A program made the position numbers and the translations under genes. Source: Volvox africanus (taxonomy: Eukaryota; Chlorophyta; Chlorophyceae; Chlamydomonadales; Volvocaceae). From it: 64,000 nt of DNA. Of the stretch, positions 1-13,623 are shown in pieces. Positions within the stretch are counted from its first letter, which is position 1. Each line of letters opens with the position of its first letter. The DNA lies in contig BSDZ01000031.1 of NCBI GenBank assembly GCA_030268105.1, positions 682,001-746,000 of the forward strand, in the 5' to 3' direction. The notes beneath the pieces were generated by a model. That model worked only from the letters and a program-made list of their open reading frames with translations, was not told the DNA's origin and ran no database searches.

Positions 1-3000
1 GCCGCACTATGCTGGTGAACAGGACGAGCCGATGCTGGAGGCTGCGGAGGCAACGGACCCTCCAGCAGGTCTGAGTGCGTGTGCGTGTGTGTTGCTTTTA
101 ATGTTCAGGGCACTGGCAGGGTGAAGCAAAAAGGGGGGGAGAGGGAAAAATCGTACCCACTGGTCGTATGAGCACATAGGCGCTGGATGTTGTATCTCTC
201 CTCCGTTTTGCTCATAAAGTGTCTGCACGTCTGACGAAAATAGATATGGTTATAATCCTGATTCCACTGGATGCCGGTGGTGGACACTGAACCACCTACC
301 TACCAGGAAAGTCACTGATTTCGGAGCAGTCAACTAATCCCTAGGGGTGAACGGATGAGGGTGCCCCGAAATACAGGGAAAGGTAGGGACTGCCAGGTAG
401 TAACGGCCGGTGAAGCAAAAGCCCCCAATCCCACACTCATACACACAGACTATGCGACTATGGTGCAATGTGAGATGTGTATTATCTACTTACTGCGTCC
501 TCCTCGCTGGCAGTTAGATTTCATTTCATTGGTTTTGTGGAAACGGAGGAGGCAACGAAAGGTCTTTCCGCGCCTTCCTGTCTGCCTGAACAAGGCTGGG
601 CCTGACCACCATCACCACCACGGTCTGGTTTTGAAGCTTGTTCGATCAATTATGTTGAGAATGAAGTATAGAGTCTAGTGCCTTTTGAACACTGCCCTTA
701 ATGAAGGAGCTAAATTCCCTGACCTTGAAGCACCTAATTTGGATTGGTGAAAACCGAAGTGTTAAAAATGCAAATCCGAAATTAGCCAAATCATTTATTC
801 CACTTGCCAACTTAAGCTTCGCGCAATCTCGCCTCTCAACAGTCTGTATGCCTGTCAAGGAAGAGGACTCCGAACCAAAGGGGATGGACGACCAAGCCGC
901 CGCCACCGCCACAGCTACCGCATCAGCCCCCTTATTAGCTGCACCTGCTGGTGGTTCCGGAGCTGCACCTGTTGCGGTGGGCGTTGCTTCCAAAGGCCCC
1001 CGCAATTACGTGGACGCCCCAGCCACTCCTCTGGATGGCGCACTGGTTCAGCGCGCTGAGGATGTGTGGGGGGAGATGTTCGCCGACGGGACGGTGGTGC
1101 CAGGTGGGCACTGCTCAAGTCCTCATCCTTATTGTTGTTCTTTGCGGCTGCCTAGTTCTCACGGCTCCCGCAGATCCCGAATGTCGGATGCGCATGTTGG
1201 TTGTTGAACAAAAAAGCGCCTTGAGTGCCTCAGGTGGTGCCGACGGAGATCTGGCGACCTTGCCTTCACCGCTGCCAGATGGTGCGTCCAGCGTCACGTG
1301 CGGTGGGGGAGCGACCGGCGCCGAAGGGGGGGCCCCCTTGCCGCTGGAATCAAATGGAATGATGCCATTTTATATGTTAGATGCTTACGAGAATTCAGAT
1401 GCTCGTCCAGGTACGGAGTGTGCTATGTGTACGGTGTGGGGAAGATGTGCATTTGGGTGTGGGCTTTTCACTTGGCCTATTCGGTATTCTTGCCCCTCCA
1501 TGTTGTGAGGGGGCTCATTCCCCCTCCCGTATTGTCCCTCTTGCTCCCGTACACCAGGGGAGGTCCTGCTGTTTGGCAAGGTGGAGGCGGAGGGACGCTG
1601 GCAGAGCTGCGCTGTGACGGTGCGGGGGCTCCAGCGCTGCCTGCTGGTGGTGCCGCGGCCAGAGGTATTTGAGGACAGGGATGGGGCCATTGCGGCTCTG
1701 GAAGCCGCGGTGAAGGCGGACCCCTCTCGCCGTGTGGAACTTATCAAGCTGCTGCAGGTGTTGCTGAGTGCTGTTTGTTGGGAGGGAGGGCGAGGAGGGA
1801 CGGTAGGAGTACGAGGTAGCATGCTGTTTGGGAGCGTGGGCGAGGAGGAACGGGTGCAGGAAGCCAAGGAAATGGGTCGTTCCCGCCCCGTCATATAGGA
1901 TTCCCTAGTGCCGTAGCAGCCGGCAGAAATTCCTAGCCGGTAACACTCTTCCTCCGGCCCCTCCCAGGAGCGATGCAGCTCTGTGCGCGATGAGGTTCGC
2001 GGGTTGCTGACCAGGGCGGGTGTGAGCTCTTTGCGGATGATGCCCGTGAAGAGGAACTACGCCTTCGAGAGCAAGGAGGTGCCTCACGGGGAGCAGTGGG
2101 TCATCAAGGTGTGTCCAGAATGCGCGCTATATGTACAAGAGAATGAAAAGATAAATGAGTAATGCGGAGATGAGGGGGGGATTACTCTCGAACATGGATG
2201 TTGAAGCTGATTGAGATGCGCTGGGCACGGCACTCTTGAGGTTGGGGGTTCAAGTTCCGCTGTTAGGGTTACATGTCTCGCTGGTTGTTGACCCAAGGCT
2301 GGGAAACTCTTACCCTGCAGGAAAAGTGAGGAGTGCAGCGCACACGTCTCAGCTCTTCGCACTTCTTTAGACGATTTATAGGCACTACATTGGCTCTATA
2401 TTGAAGACACGTTCTTACAACCCCTCCTTGGTTGGTACACTACATTGTGTGACAGTACAATACAGCTATGGCCCCTTCAGCAGCCCTTTGTTCCTCTCTT
2501 ATACGCCTGTTGCTCCTTCACCCGGCCCCCTTTACCCCTCCCCTACTTAAGGCCCTCTCCCACCCCTCCCAACGTGGTCTTATGGCGCTCCTGATCTTGC
2601 TGATCCTCCCCTCACCATCACGTTCGCACGATCTTTCCTCTACGCCACTCCCACCCGGACCACCACCACCACCCGGTCAGGTGCGCTACCCTGCTCACAT
2701 GCCCACACTGCCAAGCCCCGGCGGCGGCGGCGCCCCCAGCGGCCGCACCTTCCTCGCCATCTTCGGAACGCACCAGAGCTGTCTCGAGGTACGTAAGCTG
2801 TGGTTGGGCAAAGTGGATGTACAAAACAGTACCAAAGCAAAACAAGTCAACAATATGGGTAGCAAATAATTGAAATATGCGTATATGTCATGATAAGTTA
2901 ATTAATTAATAGTATATACCTAATGAATATGCGTATGTGCAGTAATAATTAATACTTAAATGAATATTAAATACAAAGATTGTGGTGCGGGTATGTGTTT

Positions 3001-6000
3001 AATGTATGTAAATGTTAGGCTTGTTCAGGGGTCGGAGTCAGGGGGGATCGACGAGCCAGGCCCCCATGAGTAGCTCCACAGTGCTGCCGCGAGTAGTTGG
3101 ATGACTGCCTTCTCCCTCCTCTTCCCCATGCTGCCAGGCCCTGCAACTGAAGCGGCGCATGAAGGGCCCCGGCTGGCTTGGTATCTGCCACCCGCAGCGG
3201 GTGGATTACGCCAATCAGGCCACTTGGTGCAAGGTGGGATCCGTGCCAGGCCTTCCTCCAACCTCCTTAGGCCCCAGCCTCTTCCGCCACCCTTATGCCG
3301 TATCTTCGAGTAGCGCTGTCTTTCACGCTGTGTGGTATTCTGTCCGTCCTCTGGTCCTTATAATTATTGCTTCTGGTGCTACAACTATAATACTTACGTT
3401 ATTATTGTTTTGTAATTATTATTGATTTTGATATTACTGAATACATGTTGTTATTTATTGTTTTAATCATGAATCATAAATGTTATGGTTATCGATCTCA
3501 CACTGTGGCTCCTAGGTTGAGGTGGTGGTGGACAGCGCGAAGAAGGTGCTGAGTGGGGAGAAGGGGCTCTCAGCTGATGCGGCGAGTCGTAAGCCGCCAC
3601 CTCTGGTGGTGGCGTCGATCAGCCTCAAGACGCAAATCAATCCGACCAGCCACCAGCATGAGGTGGGCTGCCCAGGAAAACGCGTTTACTCGAGTTTCGG
3701 CTTCACTTCGTCTTAGATGGGTATGTAGATAGATACATAGATAGATACATAGATATCCTGGCAGCAATTGAGATATGAAAACATCAAGGTATTTAACCCA
3801 GATTTCGTACAAAGCATTAGGAGAGATCAAAAGCCGTTATTATTCCGCAAGAACAACGGCTCCACGCCGACAAGTCCTTTTCTTCCGGTTCTGTTACTGA
3901 TATTTTTCGTAGTTAGTTATTAGTTGTTGGTTGTCTTAAAATCGCATTCTTATATTTTGTCCCTCCTGTCCGTCGTCCCAGATTATTGCCGCCAGTGTCG
4001 TATACCTCTCGGGCGTCTCTCCGGACGCGCCCCTCGCCGCCAAGGATTGGAGCAGCCCCGCCCGCCTGAGAAATTTCAGCATCGCCAGACGGCTTGACGG
4101 GCAGGCCTGGCCTCATGGTGAGATTCTGTCACGGTGTGTGCTTGCGTTTGTGTTGGTCGGTCGGTCGGTCGGTCGGTCGGTCGGGGTGAAAGAGGCGGTA
4201 AACGAAACAACTGTAGATGAAGGCCACCGAGAGCTGATATCTGTACATTCCAGTAATGCGTACTAAACGACTCTTCGGACGCGGACTTGTTGCTCCTTGG
4301 GGAAAGAGGGGATACCTTCATGCAGCGGACTGGTTTAGCATTGCGGGTCTAAGGCAATATAGGGCTGCCCAGGGAGTGTAGTCCCGTTGGAAATTCAAAG
4401 GGTGCACGAAAGAAAACAGGACGACCGGGCTGGGCTGGGCTGTGGACACCCAGGGGACGCTAGTAACTAAGAAAATGGTAGGGCGGGTTACGACCACGTC
4501 CATCTGGTATTATACTATACTTATTACCCGCTGCCAACGTTTCTCCCCCCCCCTTTTCCACACCAGGCACGGAGGCTGCTGCATCTGCGGAGAACGCAAC
4601 TCCTCGCGGCCGGGCAAACGGTGGCAATATGGTCGTACTGCAGGCTTCGGAGCGCTCGCTGCTCACGTGCCTACTGGCTAAGCTGCAGGTGCATTTGGAA
4701 TTGTGATGCTGCTACGTAGCGTGGGAATTTGGGCCTTGCCATGAAAGGGGGGGCCGGGGAGATAGGTTGGCCAGGTGGCGAGCTTAACATTTTTGGAAAA
4801 TGGTGATTTTTGTATTATTTTGTCAAATATATTAATTTACATTGTGTTTTTTTAACTTTCCACCTCTCTTTCCCAAGTCAACCTTCACACCTCACCATGT
4901 TTTCACGCTCTCCTACCGCGCTGTCACCCAAGTATAACGTCCCTCGCTTTGCTGCCCCTGTTTCCTTGTCGTAGGCTCTGGATGCGGACGTGCTAGTGGG
5001 TCACAACATTGCGGCCTTCGACCTCACCACCATCCTCACCCGCATGCAGCACCACAAGGTGCGACGGAGCTGTGCCGTACGTATACGGCATTAACTCGTG
5101 CCTTGACTCTGACCTCGCTTTCCCTCGACGTGCGTGCCGTGTTTTACGACACGTCTCAGGTGCCCCTCTGGAGCCGCATCGGGCGGGTGAAGAAGACCGA
5201 GTTCCCCCGGATGACGGGAGGGGGCCATACTTTCGGTGGCGGCGCGGGGGCAGGGGTCATGTCGACGATTGCGGGTGCGCTCCAGGGAGGGAGGGGAGCG
5301 GGGGTCAAGAAGGAATGAAGGGGAAGGGTGGAGAAGCGATTACTATATGATATATACATAGCATTACAAAGCATATGTACAATAACGACATGTACATACG
5401 TATGTGTATAAACAATAGAGAATTACAAGTAATTGAGAGAAAAGGAGGGGAGGTAACTTGCGTCATACATATCACATATTCCAGATGCACATACAAAGTC
5501 TAATTTCTCCTTCCTTCCCTCGCCCTACTCTCCTCCTCCCCTTCCCGGTATGTACTTCGGTTTGGTTTCATTGGGTTCTCCACACCCGCGTTCTGCCCCC
5601 CTTCCCCGTTCGGACCTCAGCTTCATTATTCTCTTTCCTCCCCCCTTTTCCTCCTCTCCTCCTTCCTTATCCTTCCCGCCTTCCTCCCCCTCCTGTTCCC
5701 ACATCTCCCCTTTCTCCCGATCCCCCCTCCCCCCTCCCCTTCATGACTTCCCGTGTGTTTCAGGTCGGTTGTTGTGCGACACGTACCTCTCTGCCCGGGA
5801 GCTGGTCAAGTCAGTTGACTTCACCCTTAGCACGCTGGCCGCGAACCTGCTCGGTCAAACCCGATCTGACCCGCTGGCGGGGATGGCTGTAGCAGCCGGC
5901 GTCGGCGGCGACGTGGCGGCCTGCTTCACCACCCCGAATGGAGTGCTACAGCTGTTGCGGCACGGAGAGAGCGATGCCTGGTTGGCGCTCGGTATCATGT

Positions 6001-9000
6001 TTCACTTATCCGGTAAGACACGTTTGTGTGCGTGTGTTGGGGTGTTGGTTGGAGGTGGTTAGAGTTAAAGTTCGTTAACGTCTGTTATCTCCTCTCCTCC
6101 CCTCCCCCATCCCATACCCCTACTACTTCTTCTCCGTTCCGTTCCGTTCCCCTCCGTTCCGTTTTATTGGACTTCCCTTCCTTCCCCGTCCCTCCCCATC
6201 CATCCCCATCCATCCCTACTCCCTCGCAGTCCTCCCCCTGACGAAGCAGCTCTCCGTGCTGTCAGGCCAGCTGTGGAGTCGTACTCTGGCGGGTCAGCGT
6301 GCTCAGCGTATTGAGATGCTGCTGCTGCACGAATTCCACAGCCGCAAATTTATCACGCCGGACAAACAGACGTACAAGGTATTGCTCCTTATGAGTTCCC
6401 GTCCGCGATGTGTGTGTGTTTTGTGTATCGTAGGTGTTCTGAAAGGTAAGGAAGCGGAACACACGTTCTTCCCCGTTCCGCTGATGCCACAGTTGCCGTA
6501 CTTAAGGTTATAAAGTTACATATTTGGTTCTCTCTCCCTTCATTTCTATCCCCCCTTCCTCTCTGTTGCCCTATTTTCCTCTAGCCTATAAATTTTAATA
6601 TTATAGAAATGCATACATACTTTCATTTTTCATTGTTTAGCTTATATATATGTGTCTGTGTACATATCGACGTGTATATGTGAGTCCCCTGTCGTCGGCG
6701 CCTCACAGGATAAGCAACGGAAGCAGCAAGCGGAGGCGGATGCAGAGGAAGATGGCGGCGGCGGCGGCGACGATGACGGCGAGGATGGAGGCGGAGGCAA
6801 GAAGGGCGGCAAGAAAGGCGCCGCCGCAGCTGCCAAATCGAATGGTCCCAAGTACAGTGGCGGTCTGGTTCTAGAGCCCAAGAAGGGGTTGTACGACAAG
6901 ATCGTGATCATCCTCGACTTCAATTCCCTGTACCCGTCCATCATTCAAGTGGGGCCACGGTGGTTGACCGTTATTTTGGCGGTTTGCAACTAAATTAATA
7001 GGACGATGAGTTGGAATTCCTGTGGCACGTGCGCGCGCCCGAAGTCGTCAGGAACATCAGTGCCCTTGTCCTCCTCATGTGAAAGGTTGGGTGTACGACG
7101 GATGAAATATGACAGCTCCCATCCACCAACCTGAACACCATCAAGTTGGATAAACGCATTCTACTTGAGAACGAATGAGGGTTTGCTGAGTTATAGGACA
7201 TTATTCCGTTAATGCCGGCTCGTCCGGCAGCTAACCGGCCCCAATCTTCTTCCCACTTTCTTCGTCTCTTTCCCCTCCCCCTCCCCCTCCCCCTCCCCTT
7301 CCATGTTTTTTTATTAGAGAGTTCACACTCATAAACAGACTGCCCCCTGATTTCCCGTCTCCCAACGTCAAAACACACACGCAGGAGTACAACATCTGCT
7401 TCACCACTGTGCAGCGGCCAGAGGACGGGTCTCTGCCGCCGCTGCCGAATCCCGCCACTGCCGCCAACGGCCTGGCACCCCTCCCTGCAGTGCTGCAGTC
7501 TCTCGTCAACCGCCGGAAGCAGGTTTGTGGTGGAGGGCCTGTGGTTCGGAGCGTGCGGGGCCCGTGGGCTCGTGGTCACGTAGGGTTAAGGATGGAGGGG
7601 GGAGGGAGAATCTGGGGGAAAGGTGGGCAGGACAGGAGTGAGGGGCAGGAAGGAAAGGTTAGGAGGGTCAGGAGGGGCTGCAAAGGAAGCGGGGAGGTGG
7701 GTCAAAGGGATGTTCCTCGAGGAGGGAGGGGTTTCTCGCTTGACTCAATTGGTTCATAATTTCCCATGTGCTCTCTACAGGTCAAAGCAGCCATGGCTTC
7801 GGAGCGCAACCCCCTGACTCGGCAGCAATTGCAAGTACGGCAACAGGCCATCAAGCTGACCGCTAACTCCATGTACGGTTGTCTGGGTTTCGGAGCCAGT
7901 CGCTTTTACGCGCAACCGCTGGCTGAGCTGATTACCGCCCAGGGTCGCTCCATTTTGTCGAGCACAGTTGATTTGGTGCAGGGAGCTATTGGGGCAGAGG
8001 TGAGCGAGAGGCTTGGATGGGTGGCTGGAAATGTTTCCAGCGTTCTGACTTATATTAAATGTATATTTGTCACATTTTATTTATTTCAAATCGGAATTTA
8101 TGTCATCTTCAGCCATTGCATCTTGTTTAGGCAACTACATCCAACTACCCCTGTCCGTACCTGCTGTATTACCTGTTTAGGTCATCTACGGCGACACGGA
8201 CTCCATCATGGTGGCCACCCGCACGGACTCGGTGGAGGAGGCTCGTGATCTCGGTGCCCGAATTAAGAGGGAGGTCAATAAGCGATACAAGTGAGCGAGG
8301 AGGGGAAGGATGTAGAGGTAGAGGGTGAAAAAAGGGAGGGTAGGGAGGGTCAAGGGAGAGGGACAGGGAGGTTCGTATTAATATAGGAGGTTTGAAGATC
8401 TCTATCAACATCCAGGAACATAGCTTTCTTTTTTTGCAAAGTGAGATGGATTTAGGCACAGATTGGACATAGATGAGGGGCCCTCCTTTTCGGCTTTCTT
8501 GCATTACTTCGAACTTCCTGCTGCGCTGCGTCACACATGCATACATACACATCTCCCCCGGCCTCTATCGCGTCCCTAACCCCCCTCCCGCCATCCCCGC
8601 CTGCCCCCAAAACACACAAACGCGCACACACTCTGTCATTCAGGTTGCTGGAGATTGAGTTGGATGGTGTGTTCCGCTCCATCTTGTTGTTGAAGAAGAA
8701 GAAGTACGCGGCCATAAAGCTGGAGCCGGACGCCGGGGGGAAGCTTGTCGAGGTGGGGGTGAGGGAGAGGAAGGAAAGGGTTTACTGGGTTTTCAATTAC
8801 TGCCGGGGCAGGCAAGTCCAGCTGATGGGTAAGCTACTAAACAAATGTTAATACAAATATTTTTTGAATTTTATTTATAATAACACTATAGTTATTAAAG
8901 TATAATTAAATATAACTTATTATTATTTACATATATTTTATAACTTATCATATTTGTTTATATTACATATTTTATTATTTTACTATGTTATAAGTGCGTT

Positions 9001-12000
9001 ATGAATATGTAATATAATTATTAATATAATAAATAATATAATATATATATTATATTATATTATATTATATTATATTATATTATATTATATTATATTATAT
9101 TATATTATATTATATTATATTATATTATATTATATTATATTATATTATATTATATTATATTATATTATATTATAATTACAATACTTTAATAATACTTTTA
9201 AATTTTCTTTATTTCTTTGCTTCCGCATTCAAACTGGTTTGTATCTATCCGTACCGGCCTTCCTCGTCGCGTTGGAGAGCAGGTCATGGAGCAGAAGGGA
9301 TTGGATATCGTACGTCGCGACTGGTGCCCCCTCTCCAAGGACGAGGGCAACTTCGCGCTGGCGGCCATCCTGAGCGGCAGGAACCGCGAGGAGGTGGTGG
9401 CGGAGATACACGCGCACCTGAGGCAGACCGCAGAGAAGCTCTGGGCGGGGCAGGTGAGGGCAGAGGAAAAAGTAAAAAGGGAAGAAGGGATAGCTAAATG
9501 GTTCGCCAAGTCGCTAGATGTACAGATAAGTAGTTGGTAGATAGATGGATGGATAGGTAAATATACAGTATGTAGATAGGTAATGTAAGATATTTTCGTA
9601 AACAAAGGAATATAAGAAACATGTTTAGGAAGATGGATGGATGGATAGTTGGATGGATAATTAGATGGATAGATAGATGGATAGATGGGAAGATAGATAG
9701 CCTGTTCCCATGCCTTCACCTCCGGTCCTCCCCAAAAATCGCACACCCCTCTACCCGCGTTCCCAACCAGGTTCCCCTTGGCAAGTTCATCATCACTAAG
9801 CAGCTGACCAAACGACCCGAGGACTACCCGGATGCGAAGAACCAGCCGCATGTGCAAGTGGCACTCCGGAGGCGGGCCGCCGGAAAGCGGGACGGAGTGC
9901 TGCCGGTGAGGGAAGGGGGACGAGGGGATGCTATGAGAGTGTGCGCGTGGACGGCGAGGGGATGACGGGGGTTTGGGAGGAGAGGAGTAAGAATATGGCA
10001 CGGGGAACAGGCTGTGCGCAAGAGACGCTTGCTGATACGACATACACATACGCATACACATACACCGTCCTAGCTCGGATGACAGGTCCTCTCCCGTACC
10101 CCGCTAATGACGATTCCCTCGCCCTGCGCTCACTCGTTTCTCAGGGCGAGACAGTGCCGTACATAATATGCGTCGAGCGGCACCGAGAGGGTGGCCCAAC
10201 GGATGGCTTGGTCACGGCAGCGGCGGTGGAGGGTGCCAGCGGCGACGGCGCTGCCGCCGCAGCTGCCGTTCCCTCCTCCGCTGGCGGCGGTGGTTGCAGC
10301 GGCAGCTTGGCGGAACGGGCTCGTCATCCCGAAGAGCTTAGAGAGAACTCCTCTTTGGCAGTTGACGTCGAGTACTACCTGGCTCAACAAGTGCGTGCAT
10401 GTGTGTGTGTGTGTATGTGTGATTCAAAGGGGGGGAGGGAGAGGGGAGATGCTGGGGTGGGGCCCGGCAAGTCACCCTGGTGTGTGTTGAAACCCTGCAG
10501 CAGGTGAGGGGTGGAGGTGGTAGGGCTTGAGGGGGATGCTGGGGATGGACAACAAGTTGGTCTGGATAATCGTACAGATCTGGATTCGATTTGATTTGAG
10601 AACCAGAGTGCTGAAGCTCCCAATCCGATGCGTTCAGATCCATACCCGTATCCGTACGCTTCAAGCTGGCCGGGTTGGATGGATGGGTTGGTCGGGTTAA
10701 GGCGCATGTAGGTTCTCTTTACAGGTGGATAGGGAGGAACACTCGCATGGCAGTGACAGCGCCAGCGGTCAGGTCAGCTACGCCTCGGACTCAACACGAC
10801 TTTCACTTCGCCGCCAGCAATAAGGTCGATAGTATACATTATTACAGTTCCTCTTCCTCTTTTTATTGCTTATATTCCCTGTCTTGACGACTACCTGGTT
10901 TACGCACTGATCCTTTCCACTTTTGGACGACGTCAGCCATCATCCGATCAGCCTTCACGGTGGTTAGTCCTCGTTCCTTCAGTATCAGCACCAGGATTCG
11001 TTTCATTCATCTTCCCGCCTCTCACCCTTTCCCCGCTCTTGGGCTCATCCCCTCTTCCCCCCCCTTCTCCCCCTCTTACCCACCCCCGCTCCCCCTTCTT
11101 CCCCGTGCTCCCCCACCCCCTCTTCCCCGGGGACGTTTCCAGATCCACCCGGTGGTGTCTCGTCTCATGAGCCCCATAGAGGGGACCGACGCCGCCCACA
11201 TCGCCGACTGCCTGGGGCTGGATCCAGCCAGGTGACAAGAAGTCGACAGCACCGAAAAACATGGCCAGGCTTATGCAGGAGCAAACGGGGATTAGCTGCC
11301 GCAAATTGAAATTGAAAGCCGCAGTCGGGAAGTACCCAAACGATGCTAACTCGGGAAAGCTATAAAAGCGGATGTCAGGGCGGCGGGTTGAATGGGGAAG
11401 GCGTGGACAGAAAGAGAAACGCTATCGGGAGCTCTCGCCGCAGAATTGTTTTCCGATATACTAAGAGATAGTTCATGAAAACAAAATTCAGGAAAGCATG
11501 AAGATGATCAAGATAATGATATTGATGACGGATACACGACGACCCATGGGACGTGCCGCGTTTTTCGTTTTGCAGATATCGTGGCGCTTCGAGCGGTAGC
11601 GGAGGGGGCGGTGTTGGCTATGATGATGACGACTCGACTTTGCTGGCGGGTTCCTCCACAGGCACCCTCATGGACCAGGATGACAACTTCCTGGTAGGGG
11701 GGGTTACAGGGGAGGGGTAAAAATGAGCTGCAAACCAGCTGACTAACAAAGCCCCCATTCGACTAAACACTTGGATTTTGCTGTGTTCGAGTACTCTTAC
11801 CCTAAGAGTCGGGCCCCAACTTGTATTTCCCACTCTGAACCCCCTCCCCCCGCCGCCTTCACACACACATACAGTCGTATCTCCCATGCCGTACGCCACT
11901 CTCACGCAGTCCTGCAGCCCCCTCCTGCTCACGAGCCCAAGCGGCTCCACCTTCCCGCTGCGAGGTGTGGATGAGGTGCTGCGCGGCGCGGTGCTGGCTG

Positions 12001-13623
12001 ACCACCTGCTGACCCCTCCGGACGCACTGGGAGACGACACAGCGCGACTGGGACCCGCGGCGCTGGTAAACCAGGTGGGGTTGGCGGCCTTCTAAAATAA
12101 GGGGCATGGGGCCGGGGTTTGGCGTAGAGGGAGAAAGGGAAGACAAATAGACAAGACTTCGCACTGCTGCTGAGGAACACGTGGAAGGAATGGTGGTGTG
12201 GATTGGGGCATATCAACCCCCTGATGCCCCCCCCCCAGGTCCTCATCCGAGCCCGCGAGGCGATCTCCAGCTACTACGACGGCGTCCTCCGCGCAGACGA
12301 CGAGACGGCGGAGGTGGCGGGGGGCTGTCGGTCCGCGGTTCTGCGTGTGGCGGTTCCCGGTGGCGGTGGGTCGGCGGAGGACGGCCCCGCGGGACCTGAT
12401 CGGGTCGCTCATCCAGACCCCGCCCGTGCGGGAGTGTTGCTTCGGCGTGTAGTGGGAGAACGGGACCTGTACCTGCAGGTGCGTGTATGTATAGGTTAGG
12501 TGTTTTGCCTCGCCTTGTTCCAGGAAGAAAACGCTTGGTGCCAGGAAGATATTATCTGCTTTGCGGGGAGAGGACCCCGCCCGGCCGTGAGTGCCTTCGT
12601 GTCCGTGTCTCCAAACACTAGAGTAGACCTTTAAGTGTTGTATGAAGGTTTTGATGGTCGTTATCCCCCATCCATTCGTTGCGTTATGTGTGGGAGTTTT
12701 TTCCTGTTTGCTCCCGGCCTGTCTCGTCTCCTCATGGAGGTCATTTCTCTCTCTCTCGAAGTGCCACCTTCCTTCAAAAAAACGGGGGTTTACGGAGAAA
12801 TAACATAATACAGCTCCGCTGCCTTCTGCTGCTGTTACTGTCTTCCATCTTTCGTGCCTTCCATTGCCTTAACCCCCCCCCTCCCTCCCTTATGTTCTCT
12901 CCCCGAAGACCCGCCAATCACCCCAACCCCCTCTTCCTCTCCCTCCCCTCCCCCCTTTCGCAGCTTTGTCACTACCACCGGCTCCTCCACGTGGACGGAG
13001 CTGTGCGGAGGCACTTCTCGCGCATCAAGGCGGCAGATCCAAAGTCAACGGTCACAATAGAGGACTTGCACGCGATGGTGGGTGGTGGATGTGGGGTCTG
13101 TGTGTGTGGGGGGGGTATTAATGAATGGGTTTAGGAAATCTACTTCCCGCACCCCACAGCAGGAACTCCCCTGCAGCAACTTCCTTCATTCTATCCCGCC
13201 TTGCCGTGCCTTACCCTACCCTACCCCCGTACACCTCACACATCCGACGTTAGCTTGTCGTCCCACCTCGACACATTCCACTCGGGCCTTTACTCTAGCC
13301 ACTCCACCCCACCCCATCCAAACCCCTATCCTCTGCTCCATACCCATTGTTTCTTCGATTTTCTTGGATTTTGTTGTTATGCTGACATTTGTTAACCTTA
13401 AATCTAAAGACGTAACCCCCCCTCGGAAACCCGCACCCAGATTCCGGAGTCCCTCAGGCGCACCCTCGCCAGCGCTGCGGAAGCCGTTGACAGTCTCCGC
13501 CGCCGCAGCCACTGGCACTGGGTCGATTTGGGTCGTCTGTTCGGATGTTTGGAGGGCGCTGGGGGGATCCCGGCCGGATTGGGGCCCATCAACTCCAGTT
13601 CAGTTCGTGGCGTTGTGGCCTGA
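1..13623 (+). CDS. POLA1: DNA polymerase alpha catalytic subunit (5' end outside window)
   Basis: This is the family B replicative polymerase that extends RNA primers in the Pol alpha-primase complex in the nucleus. Exons: 1-68, 843-1103, 1174-1410, 1558-1757, 1968-2108, 2681-2788, 3138-3233, 3516-3662, 3982-4117, 4567-4688, 4975-5058, 5160-5274, 5764-6012, 6230-6378, 6709-6948, 7385-7522, 7781-7999, 8181-8290, 8644-8752, 9283-9453, 9771-9905, 10145-10390, 11143-11231, 11576-11693, 11910-12074, 12239-12478, 12964-13077, 13441-13623. All junctions are in phase and give 1462 residues before TGA. Landmarks: FYMLDAYEN and EVLLFGKVE in the N-terminal domain; [16 protein letters not shown] in the exonuclease-like fold; [10 protein letters not shown] (motif A); [14 protein letters not shown] (motif B); YGDTDSIM (motif C); [17 protein letters not shown] before the C-terminal domain. 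A Gly/Asp-rich low-complexity stretch precedes motif A. The usual zinc-binding cysteines of the C-terminal domain are mostly missing. The first exon enters with an acidic stretch, so the true start lies upstream. Confidence 0.95.
4154..4183. repeat. GGTC tetranucleotide microsatellite
   Basis: About seven tandem GGTC units lie in the Pol alpha intron between the exons ending at 4117 and starting at 4567. It is an ordinary intronic microsatellite. Confidence 0.9.
9046..9174. repeat. TATAT pentanucleotide array
   Basis: About 26 near-perfect TATAT units sit in an AT-only stretch (roughly 8850-9200) inside a Pol alpha intron. Both flanking exons (8644-8752 and 9283-9453) splice in phase, so the array is intronic and does not interrupt coding. 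Confidence 0.95.
9541..9702. repeat. GATA/GATG tetranucleotide repeat tract
   Basis: An imperfect run of GATA and GGAT-type units, interrupted around 9560-9620, lies in the Pol alpha intron between 9453 and 9771. A shorter related GATA/CATA tract lies at about 3724-3757 in another intron of the same gene. Confidence 0.8.

Noticed and set aside
951..1508. Plus-strand 185-residue frame in the Pol alpha 5' region
   Set aside because: It mixes exon and intron. The Pol alpha exons at 843-1103, 1174-1410 and 1558-1757 explain the region in phase.
2247..2258. B-box-like GGTTCAAGTTCC in a Pol alpha intron; a weaker one near 28505-28520 on the minus strand
   Set aside because: No matching A box at proper spacing and no cloverleaf, so neither a tRNA nor a SINE can be supported.
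3724..9702. Clusters of short direct repeats considered as CRISPR-like arrays
   Set aside because: They are contiguous microsatellites without unique spacers, in introns of a eukaryotic gene.
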